Below are positions 33,276-44,943 of a stretch of DNA of 64,000 bases, one piece after another. Positions within the stretch are counted from its first letter, which is position 1. Each line of letters opens with the position of its first letter. Position numbers and translations under genes: made by a program. The stretch is from NCBI GenBank assembly GCA_024364735.1, contig JAGFNQ010000857.1:552608-616607 (forward strand), written 5' to 3'. The notes beneath the pieces are model-generated. The model was not told where the DNA came from. It searched no databases and worked only from the letters and a program-made list of their open reading frames with translations. This stretch comes from Boesenbergia rotunda. Lineage: Eukaryota; Streptophyta; Magnoliopsida; Zingiberales; Zingiberaceae.

Positions 33276-33277
<2 letters not shown>
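31337..33277. repeat. Segmental duplication, copy B, split by a solo LTR
   Basis: It is homologous to copy A in two parts, 31337-31726 and 32815-33277, separated by the 31727-32814 insertion. Confidence 0.85.
31727..32814. mobile_element. Solo LTR inserted in duplication copy B
   Basis: It begins TGATCC and ends GGATCA (inverted LTR termini), is absent from copy A, and is flanked by gcctc and gcatc, a 5-bp duplication with one mismatch. A TATA-like ctataaatg lies near 32274. The GC-rich body (cggcgactagtc, ggtaacg repeats) contains no gene. It is probably a Ty3/gypsy LTR; lineage not determined. Orientation is + if the TATA is real. Confidence 0.8.

Positions 33278-33316
<39 letters not shown>
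33277..33316. repeat. (CA)n microsatellite
   Basis: About 20 uninterrupted ac units. Confidence 0.95.
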
Positions 33317-33318
<2 letters not shown>

Positions 33319-33328
33319 TTACTCTGGA

Positions 33329-33790
33329 GACCAGTCGACTGTTTCCGATTATTTGACTTTATAGAAAGATGAGTCGACTAGTTTCCATACCAGTCGACTG
33401 CTATAGTGCACTCTCAGTAGTGCCAGTCGACTGGTACCCTTGTCAATCGACTGGTACCCTTGCCAGTCGACTGGTACCCTTGCCAGTCGACTGCCCTACT
33501 TACAAATGCACTCTTAACCTCTCTGGAGTTCACCCTTCGCGTATGCCTTGAAGTTCACTTCCTTGGCTTGCCCCTTGAAGTTCTCTTTCTTCGGCTCTCA
33601 TTCCTCGGGTGCGCACACAAGCTCGTGGCTTGTCTCTAAGCCATCATTCTCGTATGCCTTTGAAGTCTACTTTCTCGGCTCGTCCTTGAAGTCCTCTTCC
33701 TCGGCTCTCGTCCCTCGGATGTTTCACTCCGTTAATCCTCATGTGTAATTCACCAATTCCTGCAAGACTCAAACACACACAACAAATCAA
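33329..33790. repeat. CCAGTCGACTGG-rich LTR-type fragment
   Basis: The palindromic ccagtcgactggtaccctt recurs with a ~22-bp period around 33420-33495. The same motif marks the Sirevirus-like LTR near 61300, so this is likely a fragment of a related LTR. Further on, ccttgaagt/ctcggct motifs repeat two or three times (33540-33720). Confidence 0.55.
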
Positions 33791-33849
33791 CACGAAAATC
33801 TTATTTAATCATATTGTCGATTGCACCAACGAGGCTCTGTCATCACGAC

Positions 33850-34115
33850 AATAATCTCCAAGTATCAAATCCGTCGTACCATCGTTGATATGGGTAGCTC
33901 GGTCAACATCCTGTACAAGAAGACGTTCGACCAATTGTAGATCGAGCCAGCCCAACTGGAGTTGGTAGCCACCCCATTCTTCATATTTACGGGCAACGAG
34001 GTACAACTGATTAGTCAGATAAAGCTGGTTGTGTCTTTGGGTGAAGAGCCGCCGAAGAGGACCAGATGGTATACTTTCCTGATAGTAGAAGCTCCTTCGG
34101 CGTATAACACTATCC
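33850..34115 (+). pseudogene. Gypsy aspartic protease remnant
   Basis: A DMGSSVNILY motif (33888-33917) corresponds to the D-T/S-G-S active site of retrotransposon proteases, with Met in place of the usual Ser/Thr. Frame breaks follow. The upstream gag is absent. Confidence 0.65.
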
Positions 34116-34479
34116 TAGGATGACCAACCCTCAACAAGTTCCGGGCAGTCACGTCGACTTTCTATCTCAAGGTCAAGTTTCCAGTCGGCGGCCAAGTCGA
34201 CGAGGTAAGGGGGGATCAAAGAGTAGCTCGACGATGCTATGTAGATGGCGTCCGGACGGAGAGCCAGAAGTCATGGCAAGCGTCCGCCTGCTGCAACATG
34301 GTGCAACCCTCTTCCTGAGCAGAGTTGCGAGAAGATAGGGAAGAAATTCAACTCCTCCTCGACCGGGAGGAAACCAAAATCAAGATAGCCACTGACCTTC
34401 CAGCCGAGTTAAGATAGTCGTTGGTAGAATGCCTGACGTGAAATCAGGTTGTGTTTCTTGGTTGGCTAAGGATCTCAAA

Positions 34480-35530
34480 GGGGTCTGATGGAGGTAGCCG
34501 AGCATAAGCTGCACGTTTACCCGAACGCCCAAGCAACCAAGCAACATACTAGGGATTCCATCTTGGGACAGAACGAAGTCATTCGGGTGGAGATCGAGAA
34601 GCTTTTGGAGGTCGGTCATATTTGAGAGGTGTAGTTCCTGGCCTGCTTGCCAATATAGTACTCGTCGCTAAGCCTGACAACAAGTGGCATGTCTGCATTG
34701 ATTTTCGTGACCTCAATCGGGCTTGCTCGAAGGATTGTTATCCTTTGCCACAGATTGATTAGATGGTCGACTCGACGCCTGCAGCAAGCTCATCTCAATG
34801 CTAGATCAGGAAAATGTCAGTTTCATCATTGCGGATGGTACATACTGCTATACCGTCATGTCATTCAGGCTCAAAAATGCAGGGGCGACCTATCAACACA
34901 TGATGAATGAAGTCTTCAAAGAGAAGATCGGGCGGAATATCGAAGTCTATGTGGATGACATCTTGATCAAGACTGCCCAATCGACCAAAGTAGTCCATGC
35001 TGTAGAAGAAACCTGTCGCACCTGGAGAAGGTACAGGCTGAAGTTGAACCAAGTCAAATGCCTCTTTGGAGCACGAAGCAAAAATTCCTGACTACATCGT
35101 GACCGAGAGAGGAATTGAAGCCAATACAAGCAAAGTTAGAGCGCTGCTCGACATGCCGCCGTCGCGGAGCCTGAGAGAAGTCAGCGACTCACAGGGAGAA
35201 TCACGGCCCTGTCCAGATTCATCTCTCGGTCGGCGGATCACAGCCTGCCTTTCTTCAAAACATTGCGCGAGCCACCAATTCTAATGGGATACCGACTGTG
35301 ACAAGGCCTTCGAAGAGCTAAAGACCTACTTGGTGGGGCAATCAATGCTGGCCAAACTGGAGTCGAGTGAATTATTGTATGTCTACTTATCGGCTACAGC
35401 TGAGGCGATGAGTATGGTGTTGGTAAAACAGAGGGAGGTCGAGTTGCAGCTTGTGTACTTTTTCGCACACTTGCTGAAGAGTGCCAAGTGTCTCAATACA
35501 ACACTCAAGAAGGTGGCTTACGTCTGATGT
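34480..35530 (+). pseudogene. Gypsy reverse transcriptase remnant
   Basis: Recognisable blocks in shifting frames are KWHVCIDFRDLN (~34682), PLPQID, then YTVMSFRLKNAGATYQHMMN (~34852) and the catalytic YVDDILIK (~34948). A frameshift near 35085 precedes DYIVTERGIEA, typical of the Tat/Athila side of Ty3/gypsy. The final part runs into RNase H connection sequence (SAKCLNTT-like) just before the inserted LTR. Not functional. Confidence 0.85.
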
Positions 35531-35573
35531 TAGTCGCTCAGCGGCTCCATCCTTACTTCCTAGTGTAAATACC

Positions 35574-36469
35574 CCAAGTAAGTTTTGATATGGTCAACCG
35601 AGTCAAGTTAGGTTTTGTTGTGTTTAATCCTTGTGTCTAAGTGTGCAGGAGCTTAGGAGCACAGGCAAGTCGAGTGGAAGACACATCGGTCGAGAAGGAT
35701 GTCACGAGAAGGGAGCTGACGGGCTCGGTGCATCCAAGGGACGATGAGGTCTGCGAAAGAGTACGCCAGTGAACGAGAAGAATGTGCGCGACGTCGAGGG
35801 ACAAGAAGCCCGGCAGAAGCATGCTCGATGAGAAGGCCGGAGGAGGGTTGGGGTGAGCCTAACTCTGGAAGGCCGAGATCACCTAATAAGACCTGTTGGA
35901 GACTAGTCAGTAGAAAGCTGACCAAAAGTCACTCAGGCGCCCGAGTCAACTCAGGCGCCCGTGAATGAGGACATGCACTCGGGCACCCTAGTGCATATAG
36001 GCGCCCGTGATGTGAAAAGTCATTCACAGCTAGCCATTTACGAATGTTGCGAAGGGGATAATCTTTAAGCCACGTGTCGGGCCCCCCTAAGTTCTCAGGC
36101 GCCCGTGTAGGGCCATGTGAGCATTCAGATAGACTTCATGGGCTATAAATAGACCCCAGAGCTCAGTTCCAAATAATAATTCACTTGTACTCGAATTTCA
36201 TTTCTCTTTTCCTTTGTTTTCTGAGTTTTACATTTGTGTAAGAGGTTTCTCCGCCCAAAGAGTTAATAAAGATATCAAGCTATAATTTTGCTTGGATTAG
36301 CAACCTTCCTGGTTGTAAACCAAATAACTATCTGTGCCTCTTTTCCTTTTTGTTTAATTAATTATTATGTTTTGAACTAACCGACATTGTTGTTTAGCAA
36401 TGACAAAAGATAGATTTTTATTTGCAGGAGCAATTCACCCCCCTCTTGCCGATCACACGATCACTAACA
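35574..36469 (+). mobile_element. Solo LTR (896 bp) inserted in the gypsy pol
   Basis: It starts TGTAAATACC, ends CACTAACA and is flanked by cctag and cctaa (4 of 5 matched). Removing it joins the RT/RNase H connection in frame across the break. It has a TATA box (ggctataaatagacc, ~36153) and the caattcacccccctcttgcc ending typical of Sirevirus-like copia LTRs. Its start is very similar to the minus-strand LTR beginning at 61955. Short gcgcccg(a/t)g repeats lie near 35935-36015. Confidence 0.88.
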
Positions 36470-36479
36470 CCTAATGCAT

Positions 36480-37060
36480 CCTAGTATCGTATTGACCAAC
36501 AGTACTCTGGGTTGGGTGCTAACCAACCGGAGGCCTCGGGTCAGTTGATTTAATGGACAACAAAGCTAAGTGAATACGACATATAGTACCAGCCTCGTAG
36601 AGCCATCAAAGCCTAGGCCCAAGCTGATTTCCTTAGTGCACTACGTTCAAAGGAGCCAGATAACACTTGGAAGATTTACATGGATGGTTCATCCGCTCGG
36701 CAGGGGAGCGGAATTGATATTCTGATGATCTCGCCTATGGAGAAACAATTCCACCTATCCGTCCAGCTGGAATACCGGGACACAAACAATGAAGCGGAAT
36801 ATGAGGTCGTCATTGTCAGGCTCCAGGTGACCAAGCATGGGAGCAGCCCGAGTAATGCTATACTCGACTCACAACTAGCCACCCAGCAACTTGCAGGCTA
36901 GTTCGAAGTCAGCAGAGACAGATTACACGCCTATGTCGAAGCATACAAGAGGTTGAAGGTTGAATTTCAGGAAGTTAAACTGCAAAAGCTCGCTAGAGAG
37001 AGCAACCTTCGGGCGGACGAGCTAGCAAACTGGTCAGCGCTGTGACCTCCTGGGTACTAC
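36480..37060 (+). pseudogene. Gypsy RNase H remnant
   Basis: WKIYMDGSSARQGSGI (from ~36670) holds the first catalytic Asp. NNEAEYE (~36787) holds the Glu region, and IVRLQV / AILDSQLA follow. An in-frame stop lies near 36901. Type-I RNase H of a gypsy element; degraded. Confidence 0.82.
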
Positions 37061-37169
37061 CACAGTCGATGGCCCAGACTATGCTCGTGATGCACTAGAG
37101 AAGCAAGCGGAGCTGGAGCTCGAAGGCGATTGGAGGCACCTTTGATCGCTTACCTGAGGTGTGGGACAC

Positions 37170-38090
37170 TCCCGACCGACCGCGAACAAGTAAGACTCTT
37201 GAGGAGGCAAGTTGGTCAATATACTCTGGTCGACGACATGCTATACAAGCAAGCTTTTTCGAAACTATTGCTTAGGTGTTTGGGTAGTGAGGATGCAGAC
37301 TATGTGATTAGAGAAATCCACCGAGGAACGTGTGGTAGCCATGCAGGTGGCCTACGGTCACTCGGAAGTTCTTACTCTCGGATTATTATTGGCCGACTCT
37401 GCAAATGGATGTTGATCGGTTGGTCACTACTTGTCTATCATGTCAGAAACACCAAAATCATTCCCACCGGCAGGTTGAGATGATGAAAATATCTGCAGTG
37501 TCCTACCCCTTCGATCAATGAGGAATGGATATAGTCGGGCCCTTCCCAACCACTCCCGTACAGAAAAAATTCCTGCTAGTAGAGGTTGATTATTTCTCCA
37601 AGTGGGTGGATGCCGAGGCATTGGCTCAGACCACCAAGCAGGCTGTGATAAAATTTCTATGGTAGAACATATTGTGTTGGTATGGAATCCCTTATAAGTT
37701 GGTTTCAGATAATAGTCAATAATTCCAAGGCAGAAAAATTCGGGAATGGTGACCGGTTTATGGAATCCAACAGTCCTTCACCTCAGTCGCCTATCCGCAA
37801 AACAATGGTCAGGCCAAGGTTGCCAATCGGAAAATCCTGAGAGGGTTAAAGACGAAGCTGGATCATGTTGGGGGAACTTATGTGGACAAGCTGCCTAGTA
37901 TCTTATGGGTTCAGTGGACCACACCAAAGGAAGGGGCAGGTCACACGCCTTTCCAACTCATCTACGGGAGTGAAGCAGTGGTGCCCACGAATCTGATCGG
38001 CGGAGGATTTATGATGAAGAGAACGAAGAAAGAAGACACCTGGAGCTTGATCTAGTCAAGGAGATTCAAGAGAGGGTCTAAGCTCAGATG
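37170..38090 (+). pseudogene. Gypsy integrase remnant with the catalytic Glu replaced
   Basis: A zinc-binding region (HRGTCGSHAGG ... CLSCQKH) precedes the core. The core shows GMDIVGPFP (first Asp, ~37527), LVSDN (second Asp, ~37700) and NNGQAKVANR (~37804), where the family has Glu in GQAEV. Here codon 37816-37818 is AAG (Lys). HTPFQLIYGSEAVVP follows. Stops interrupt the frame. Even without them the DDE triad would be incomplete. Confidence 0.85.
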
Positions 38091-38439
38091 TACGCATATC
38101 GTCGGAGGAAGCAGCAGAGCTACAACTAGAGAGTATTGCCTTGGGCTTTCCAGGTCGATGATCTTGATTGGAAATGAGTCTGATCGGTCGGTGATATGAG
38201 CAAGTTGAAGCCCCAATGCGGCGGGCCCTTATGGTAACCCATAAGCTAGCTTCAGGAGCATACTACCTGCAGGACGCATAAGGAAAGAGGTTAGATAGAC
38301 CTTAGAGTCTCATTCACCTACAGTCATATCGGGAGTAGGTCCCTTGTAAACCCTTGTAAAGAAATAGTTGAGCCATCAGCTCAGCCTGGTAATGGATTAC
38401 AGAGATTCCTGAGCTCGCGTATCAGCACTCTAGACTCTC

Positions 38440-39260
38440 GCCTTGCCAATGAGTTATAAGTGGGCATGCCCCCATACCACCACTCAGCTCGGGATCACTG
38501 ACCGAACGTGTGGTGGCCCACACTCCTCAAAGTCGGTTCGAGCGGGCGTCTAGACTCTCACCTTGCCAGCGAGTTATAAGTGGGCATACCCCCACGCCAC
38601 CACTCAGCTCGGTGTCATCGACCGGATGTGTGGTGGCCCACACTCCTCAAAGATAGCCCGAGCGGGTGTCCAGATACTCACCTTACCAGCGAGTTATAAG
38701 TGAGTATACCCCCATGCCACCAATCAGCTCGGTATCACCGATCGAACGCGTAGCGGCCCATGCTCCTCAGAGTCGGCCCGAGTGTGTGTCCAAACTCTCG
38801 CCTTGACAGCAAGTTATAGGTGGGCATGCCCTCATGCTACCACTCATCTTGGTGTCACCGCGTGGCGACCCACACTCCTCAGAGTCAGCCCGAGTGGGTG
38901 TCCAAACTCTTGCCTTGCCAGTGAATTATAAGTGGGTACGCTCCCACGCCACCACTCATCTTGATGTCACCGATCAAACGCGTGGCATTACACGCTCCTC
39001 AAAGTTGGCCCGAGCGAGTATCCGGACTCTCGCCTTGCTAGCAAGTTATATGTGGGCATGCCCCCATGCCACCATTCATCTCGGTGTCACCGACCGGACG
39101 AGTGGCGGCCCACGCTCCTTAAAGTCGGCCAGAGTGGGTATCCAGACTCTTGCTTTGCCAGCGAGTTATAAGTAGGCATGCCCCCACACTATCACTTAGC
39201 TCGGTGTCACCGACCGGACGTGGGGTGACCTGAGCTCCTCCATATCAACCCGGGTAGATG
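38440..39260 (+). repeat. 120-bp tandem repeat, about seven units
   Basis: The landmark gagttataagtgggcatgcccccac starts near 38451, 38571, 38691, 38811, 38923, 39043 and 39163, with a degenerate eighth at ~39283. The period is 120 bp except for one 112-bp unit. It lies between integrase and the 3' LTR, where Tat/Ogre-type elements often carry satellite-like arrays. Confidence 0.93.
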
Positions 39261-40199
39261 TCCAAACTCTCCGCGTGCTACTAAGTCATGACTCGACAAG
39301 GTGTCGCTCCCCTACCCGGCTCGACAACTCAGACGTGCTCCCGAGCAGCAACTTAGCCGCGATAGACGTGCTATAGTAAGGACACTACAGTAGTTGCGCT
39401 CCTGAGCAGATTTTCGGCTGACCTGTAGTAGTCGAGCGAATGTGCTCGTAAGCCGCAGCTGCTACAACACCGAGTGGATTCTCCCTCGAGTGGAATAGTA
39501 GTAACTAAGAACCCCCTTCGAATAGACCCAATGAGCGTAGTATGAGAAAACACAATAAAAGTGAAAGCACTAGGGGTTTGATTCATTAAGGCAAGAAATC
39601 CATTACAGGCCCACTAGGGTCGGACAGACAAATACAAAAAGGGAGATCCCACTACCTCGAGCAAAATAAGCGTTGGAAAACCAAAGTTCTTATTCAAAGG
39701 GACAACGAGCGTCCTCCGACAGCTATTGGGTCAGACCCAATAGCTGCACTGTGCTGATGGGTAGATCCAGAGGGATGTGACCCGCTTGCCTTAGTTGCTC
39801 GAAGGTGCTCAGCAGTTGCAGCTTGAGCAGGGGATTTACTCGGGCGGTGACCTACTTGCTGAAGGCCGCATAGTTGATATACTCCACCCGGTGGGCAACA
39901 AGCCTCGCAGCCTCCTCGACCCTATAAGCTAGTATTCTTCGAGCTCAGCCAAAGTCGACCGCAGCTAGGTCAGCTCAGCCCGAGTCGACTGATCTCCTCG
40001 GTCTGGGTGTTTAGTTCCTGGTCCTGTGCCACTAGCTGAGTGGACAAGGAGCCGAAGGCATCAGTGTGGATAGCGATCTCCTGCTCCTTGGCTGTTGATG
40101 CGACCTGTGCTTAGTTATGGGCGTCGGAGAGCTTGGTCAACTTGGCCTGCTTTTGATTCAGCTCTGACTGGGACCGAGAGTACATGACCGAGGCTTTCC
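39261..40199. other. Gypsy 3' non-coding region
   Basis: No intact gene. It may include the start of antisense-ORF decay products on the minus strand (cgactcggtctgg-type GC-rich sequence). Confidence 0.4.
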
Positions 40200-42000
40200 T
40201 CTCGGCGTATTCTAGGGTGGTGATCCGACTCTGTCAATGAACCACGGTAGAATCGACGGAGTCCACTTGGGTCCGAGCCACCTTAGCTGGTCCGCTGAGG
40301 CTGCCATCCAACCTTGTAAGTCAATAATCTCCGCTCGGAGGTCGTTCAGGTTGGCTTCGTTGGCTGTCAGATGAGTGTTGTGCAGCCACTCCTCCAACTC
40401 TATCAGTCGGCACTCGGCTACCAATCGACCCCGAGCGTGGGCCACCAAGGACATTGATAGGTTATGGTAGGAGCCCCAACATTGAACCCAAAAGGATTAG
40501 CACGATGAAGGATTCAGAAGTCAAGAAGGAATGGGGACACGAGATGTACCTGACTTGCCTCTAGGAAAAAGGCGTTGGCCTTACTGTTAGGGCCCCGGTA
40601 GTGGATTCCTTGACCCCCTGAAGGAAGCGGTTGCCACAGGGTTGTACAACATCAACTCTTGCATCTAGTCAGGGAGATTGCCAAAGGGCAGATCGAGGCA
40701 AGGATCGACGATAGAAGGTATGACACATGAAGGGTCGATGGAGCAGAGGGCTCATCCTCCGAAGAGACCAGCGAGCTAGGGGCAGGGGAAGTCGAGCACA
40801 CTAAGTGATGGCTCAGCAAGTGAAGCACTCGTCCCAGTTGCACCTTGACTGGAACCCTCTTGGACGGCAGGGGGAGTGAGTCGAGGTTTCTTCTTCTTGC
40901 AGGAGGCGGAAGTGGTTGCGGTAGGATCGACGGAGTGGCTGAAGGAAGCCGAGGCTAGGGTGTGATCCTGACGGTGTCTCTTAGTAACAAGTGGCTGGGA
41001 GGCCTCCTCTTTTGCCACCACTGAGATCGGAGGTTCACTGACCGGGCTCTCCTGGACGACTGTAGCCATGTCTTCGAGAAGGGCCTCTCCTCGGGAGACT
41101 AGAGGATGGGCGCCATGTTGATCGGGTCGACGACCCGTTTCTCCAGCTCTGCAGCAGCCCGAGCCTCTATCTCAGCATCGTCCAGGCCGAAACCATCCTC
41201 CAGAGTGGTCGTGAACATCATGGTGGCTGCAAAATAAAAGAAAGCTTAGTTAGCTAAAAGGGCCCGACATGAGAATAAAAAGACTTACCAAGTGAAGCGG
41301 GCCGAGGAACGAGCGCTTGGCTCAAGCCAAACGTATAAATAATCTCCTCCTTGAGTATGTGTAACTCATGAAAATGTGACTGCCAATCTTGGAGAAGGCA
41401 AGCTGGTAAACGGGAGAAGATCGGTAGTCCTTAGGGAGAGTTGGATGTGGAGGTAGGTCCTCGACCTAAGCGGTAGGCCAATTGGAGCAGGATTCATGTT
41501 CACAAAGAAAAGCGGTCCTTCCAACCTTTATTGGAGGTCGGGAGTTTGGCGAGAAAAGATGATTTGGCCCGGGCTTGGAAAAAGAAGTCCCTGGGCTCCC
41601 ATTTTTTAGGGTAGTAAAAGTAGTGGAAGATCTCCAGTCGGAGGAGAATTTTGTACAGGGTAAAGATAAACACCAACCTGCATAGTAGGTGTATGACATT
41701 CGGGGCTAATTAAGATAAAGGGAGCTGAAAATACTAATAGACCTTTGAAATAAAGGGATGTACAGAAAATCTAAGACCCGCTTGGAGGTGATCCTTGGAA
41801 AGGGTGATATAGCTTAGAGGAGGTCGGCCTGCTCAGTCGGCAGCAGTCGGGAGTACAAGGCAGCGGTCCGACGGGATCTGATAATCATCTCGGATACGGT
41901 CAATGTCCCGACGCCGCAATTTGGAGGTGACGGAGTATACAACGGGCCAGGGGTCGGGCTGGATGAAGCCATGGAGGTGCCCAAGGAAAAGTACAATGCA
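40200..42000 (-). pseudogene. Antisense ORF of the Tat-like element (gypsy-type transposon, PF04195-like)
   Basis: On the minus strand, near 41660-41520, shifting frames read KILLRLEIFHYFYYPKK, then FFFQARAKSSFLAKLPTSNK with GWKDRF. This matches the conserved core of the 'putative gypsy type transposon' family found antisense in plant Tat elements. The start lies near 41990 (LGTSMASSSP...SEMIIRSRR). A Lys/Ser-rich segment at 41069-40776 and an Ala/Glu/Leu-rich coiled-coil-like segment at 40454-40212 correspond to its C-terminal part. Several frameshifts and stops; not functional. The role of this ORF in the element family is unknown. Confidence 0.65.
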
Positions 42001-42547
42001 AAAAAGGAAAAAGAATCAGTCGGGAAAGTCGAGCAGCTTAACTAACCAAGAAAGAGGTAGGGAGTTGCTAGAGAAGACAAGGATTGCTGGAAACCATTGT
42101 CCGCCAGAGCCGAAGTAGCCGAAACCCTAGGAGGGCACAAGAAGAGAGAGAAGATTGGGTTGAAAATGAGGTCTCGAGGGAGTAGGGGGTATTTAAAGGG
42201 GAGATCAACACACACGAGCCGTCTAATGGTGATCCGTGGAAAAGGCGGGAGCGAATTCGGGCCATCAGCTTCCCGCCATGATGCACCTCAGGAAATCGTG
42301 CTGCGGTCACGGTGAGTTCGAACACAGGACATCTTGTCTCTCGACGCGCTGCTATATAAGCGATGCGTGGCACACCATAATTAAGGTAGGGATACGAATC
42401 GGTACTCAGCCAACGAAGGAACGACACATGGAGCATGCAAGTATGGGAGGAATAGTGTCGCCCATACCACTTGTAGACACTAACAGGGTAGTTTCATGTG
42501 TCAGTCGGTCATAGTTGGCTAGGCAAGCCCCATGTCGCGACAAAAAT

Positions 42548-43700
42548 TGTTGACCGGGCAGTCCAGTCGGTCGGACTAGTCGTCCTTCGACTAGACTCGA
42601 GGGGAGACTTATGATCCGGTCATAGCTGACGGGGCGACGGTCTGGCAATTGCGGCAGAAGGGGATGACAAGTCGGCCCCAAAGTTGTAGACCCTCCTGTG
42701 CGGGGCTATATCTGCTCGATTGGCTAGGGCTTGGCCCACCAGGGCCAACCTCAACCAGAGGATGACTCGGTTAAATAATTGAGGGGGGGGGGCTCGCAAA
42801 CTGTTCCGAATAATCCCAGTCGGGGGAGGTTCACTAGCGGATATACGGGGTCAGGGCAGAGCGCTCAAGGTCGGCAATACGATGCCCGAGCTCGTAGTAA
42901 TGTTCCCCAACCACGGAAAACACCCTACCAAGTCTCTCGACCAAGGGAACCCCCGTCTAGAGTTTACCGACCAGGGGAAACGCCCTACCAAATTTCCTGA
43001 TCAAGGGAAACCCCATCCAGAGTTTCCTGGGAAATCCCATCCAATGTTTCCCGACTGAGGGAAACCCCCTTACAGTGTTTCCTGACAGGGAGAACCTCCT
43101 ACAGTGTTTCCCAAATGAAACGATTCCATGGGAGGCGGACCAACGATAGCTTGAGCTCAGCTTAGCTTCGATGAACGAAAGGCACTAGTGGTTAGCTAGG
43201 CCGGTAGGTCGTACATATGGAAGCTTCCCGAGTCAGTGGTTGTACAATTCCCTAACACCACGCATGTGACAGTGGGGACTGTACTGGCTTCTGTCGTCCG
43301 AGGATATCCCTAACATCATTCTTGTCAAGAATCGCAGGGATCTCGCTGACTTCGTACGGTCGTTGACAAGTGCAGTGAATGGGACGAAATCATACCACAA
43401 AGCCGTCAGGAAATCCTGGAGATCACAGCGTCGGTCGACCGACCACTGCTGATCCTTGGCCTCGTCCTCACATAGGACAAGGCCTGTGGCAGAGCTGGTC
43501 GGCTTTCCCCAGCTATATATAAGACCCTCTGTCTCTCACGCACAGCTATGAAATCTACTACATCTACAGTGTCTTCATTCGCTCTTGTTTTTCTTCACCG
43601 GGATTCTGACTTGACCATCGGAGGGCCTTTGTCGGGGGCTTTCTAGGCGGGTTACTAATGACCTCTATCTGTAGATCGTACCTAGTCGCCATTCAGAATA
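42548..43700 (+). mobile_element. Probable 3' LTR of the gypsy element
   Basis: It starts TGTTGACCGGGCAG. A TATA box (agctatatataagaccctc) lies at ~43511-43529 and a downstream leader-like segment follows. No matching 5' LTR exists in the window and the right end is not defined, so borders are tentative. It contains a (G)10 run at 42783-42792 and the minisatellite at 42905-43115. Confidence 0.5.
42905..43115. repeat. ~35-45-bp degenerate minisatellite in the LTR
   Basis: The motif gtttcc(c/t)ga(c/t)..agggaaac(c/g)cc recurs about six times with variable spacing. Confidence 0.7.
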
Positions 43701-44679
43701 CCCGATCCAACCACACATGAGCGATTCACGATTTTCCTTAGTTAACGAGGTGGTCTACGTCATGAGGTGGAAGATCAGCTCACTCACCGACAATATCAAA
43801 TTTTCGCGATTTTCCTCAATCAACGAGATGGCCTACATCATCAGGTGCAAGTCCAGCTCGCTCGTCGACAAGATCACGCAGGATCTTTAGGAGTCATGTG
43901 ACAATCCCAAGACCTGGTTAACATGAAGTCAGGTCCGCTTGAGTTGCGACTGAGTTAAAGTCAAAGTAATTTGACTTGAAATTGAAGTTGGATCTAGTTG
44001 GTTTGGTCACAACTATTTTTGAGTCTAATCGACCTGACTCATTGCCGAGCTTAATTTGAGTTAACCTAACTCATGATGGAACTTGGATCAGACTAGCAGG
44101 GCATAAGATAAATCCGGATTCAATCCAACATACCAAGAAGAGTAGTCACACGACCAACAACTGACTTGGGTTGAGTTCCGATGGAAACATGATTGATGGT
44201 GCGAATAAGTGACAGATGTGGCTTAGACATGTCCTCAAGACGTGGGAGATGTGATAGACGTCGATTTGAGGATGCTGGGGAATCCCTTGGGAGATATGGA
44301 GATCAAATCCTCTATTATACTCTTTTGTTTTTTCCTCATATTTTAAAATCATCGTTCATCATCGGTAATATGCCAGATTATCGTCTGAATACCATTGGTG
44401 GCTTCGACCGCCCACCCCTAGGCGAGCGGTCGAATATGCTAGATTTCCGATACTCGATGAGTATGAGTACGGAGGAGATAGAATCTGACTCGAATCTGAC
44501 CCATTGTCATCCTTAGGCTAGCGGTCGAAGGCCGTCAGCAATGCTCAAAGAGCAATCGAACATGTCATCGGTAATGAACGACGATTTTGAGACATTAAAA
44601 TAGGGGGAAATGGGAGGCAGAATACCATACAATCTCCGAATAGGTCTTTCTCCACTTCCTTATTATATAAAATCAATAA
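43701..44679. other. Gene-free DNA after the gypsy element
   Basis: An ~80-bp direct repeat lies at about 43722-43880 (cgattttccttagttaacgaggtgg and cgattttcctcaatcaacgagatgg). The rest shows no gene. Confidence 0.45.
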
Positions 44680-44689
44680 CTACTCGTGC
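44680..44689. repeat. Left 10-bp target-site duplication of the SINE
   Basis: ctactcgtgc; the exact copy lies at 44944-44953. Confidence 0.9.
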
Positions 44690-44943
44690 CCCTAGGGCTT
44701 TGGTGCAGTGAAAGATCGACTAGTTGTTATCCTAGGCATCTGCTGTTTGATCCCAGTTATGACGTATTTTGTAGAAATTTTTGCTTCAAATGGAGCGCGA
44801 ACCCTGAGACGCTGAACTTTTGGACCTCTCGCCACGAGCGCTTCCTGATTTACTTTGACGGCCAATGAAAATCTTCCATATGACCGGATTGATTATTCGA
44901 GATTCAACGTCATCCAACCTCGTCATGCCAAAAAAAAAAAAAC
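44690..44943 (+). mobile_element. SINE with poly(A) tail and 10-bp target-site duplication
   Basis: The tRNA-like head has an A-box-like tggtgcagtga (~44701) and a B-box-like tttgatccca (~44748), the internal pol III promoter. The body (tcaaatggagcgcgaacc, gagcgcttcctgatttactttg) ends in a 13-base A run. The flanking ctactcgtgc repeats confirm insertion by LINE-type target-primed reverse transcription. No LINE partner lies in the window. Confidence 0.9.

Larger units (their letters stand above)
33850..43870 (+). mobile_element. Decayed Ty3/gypsy (Tat-like) retrotransposon
   Basis: Order of parts: protease, RT, RNase H, integrase, a 120-bp tandem array, then an antisense ORF of the plant 'gypsy-type transposon' family, then LTR-like DNA. 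That order, with an antisense ORF after integrase, fits the Tat (Retand/Ogre-like) lineage. Gag and the 5' LTR are missing. Many stops and frameshifts occur throughout, and a foreign solo LTR (35574-36469) splits pol. Left and right borders are approximate. Confidence 0.8.

Noticed and set aside
38834..39175. 113-codon ORF
   Set aside because: It is a read-through of the 120-bp tandem repeat.
42783..42792. G10 run as the polypurine tract of the gypsy element
   Set aside because: No LTR start (TG) follows it, and it lies inside the probable LTR.
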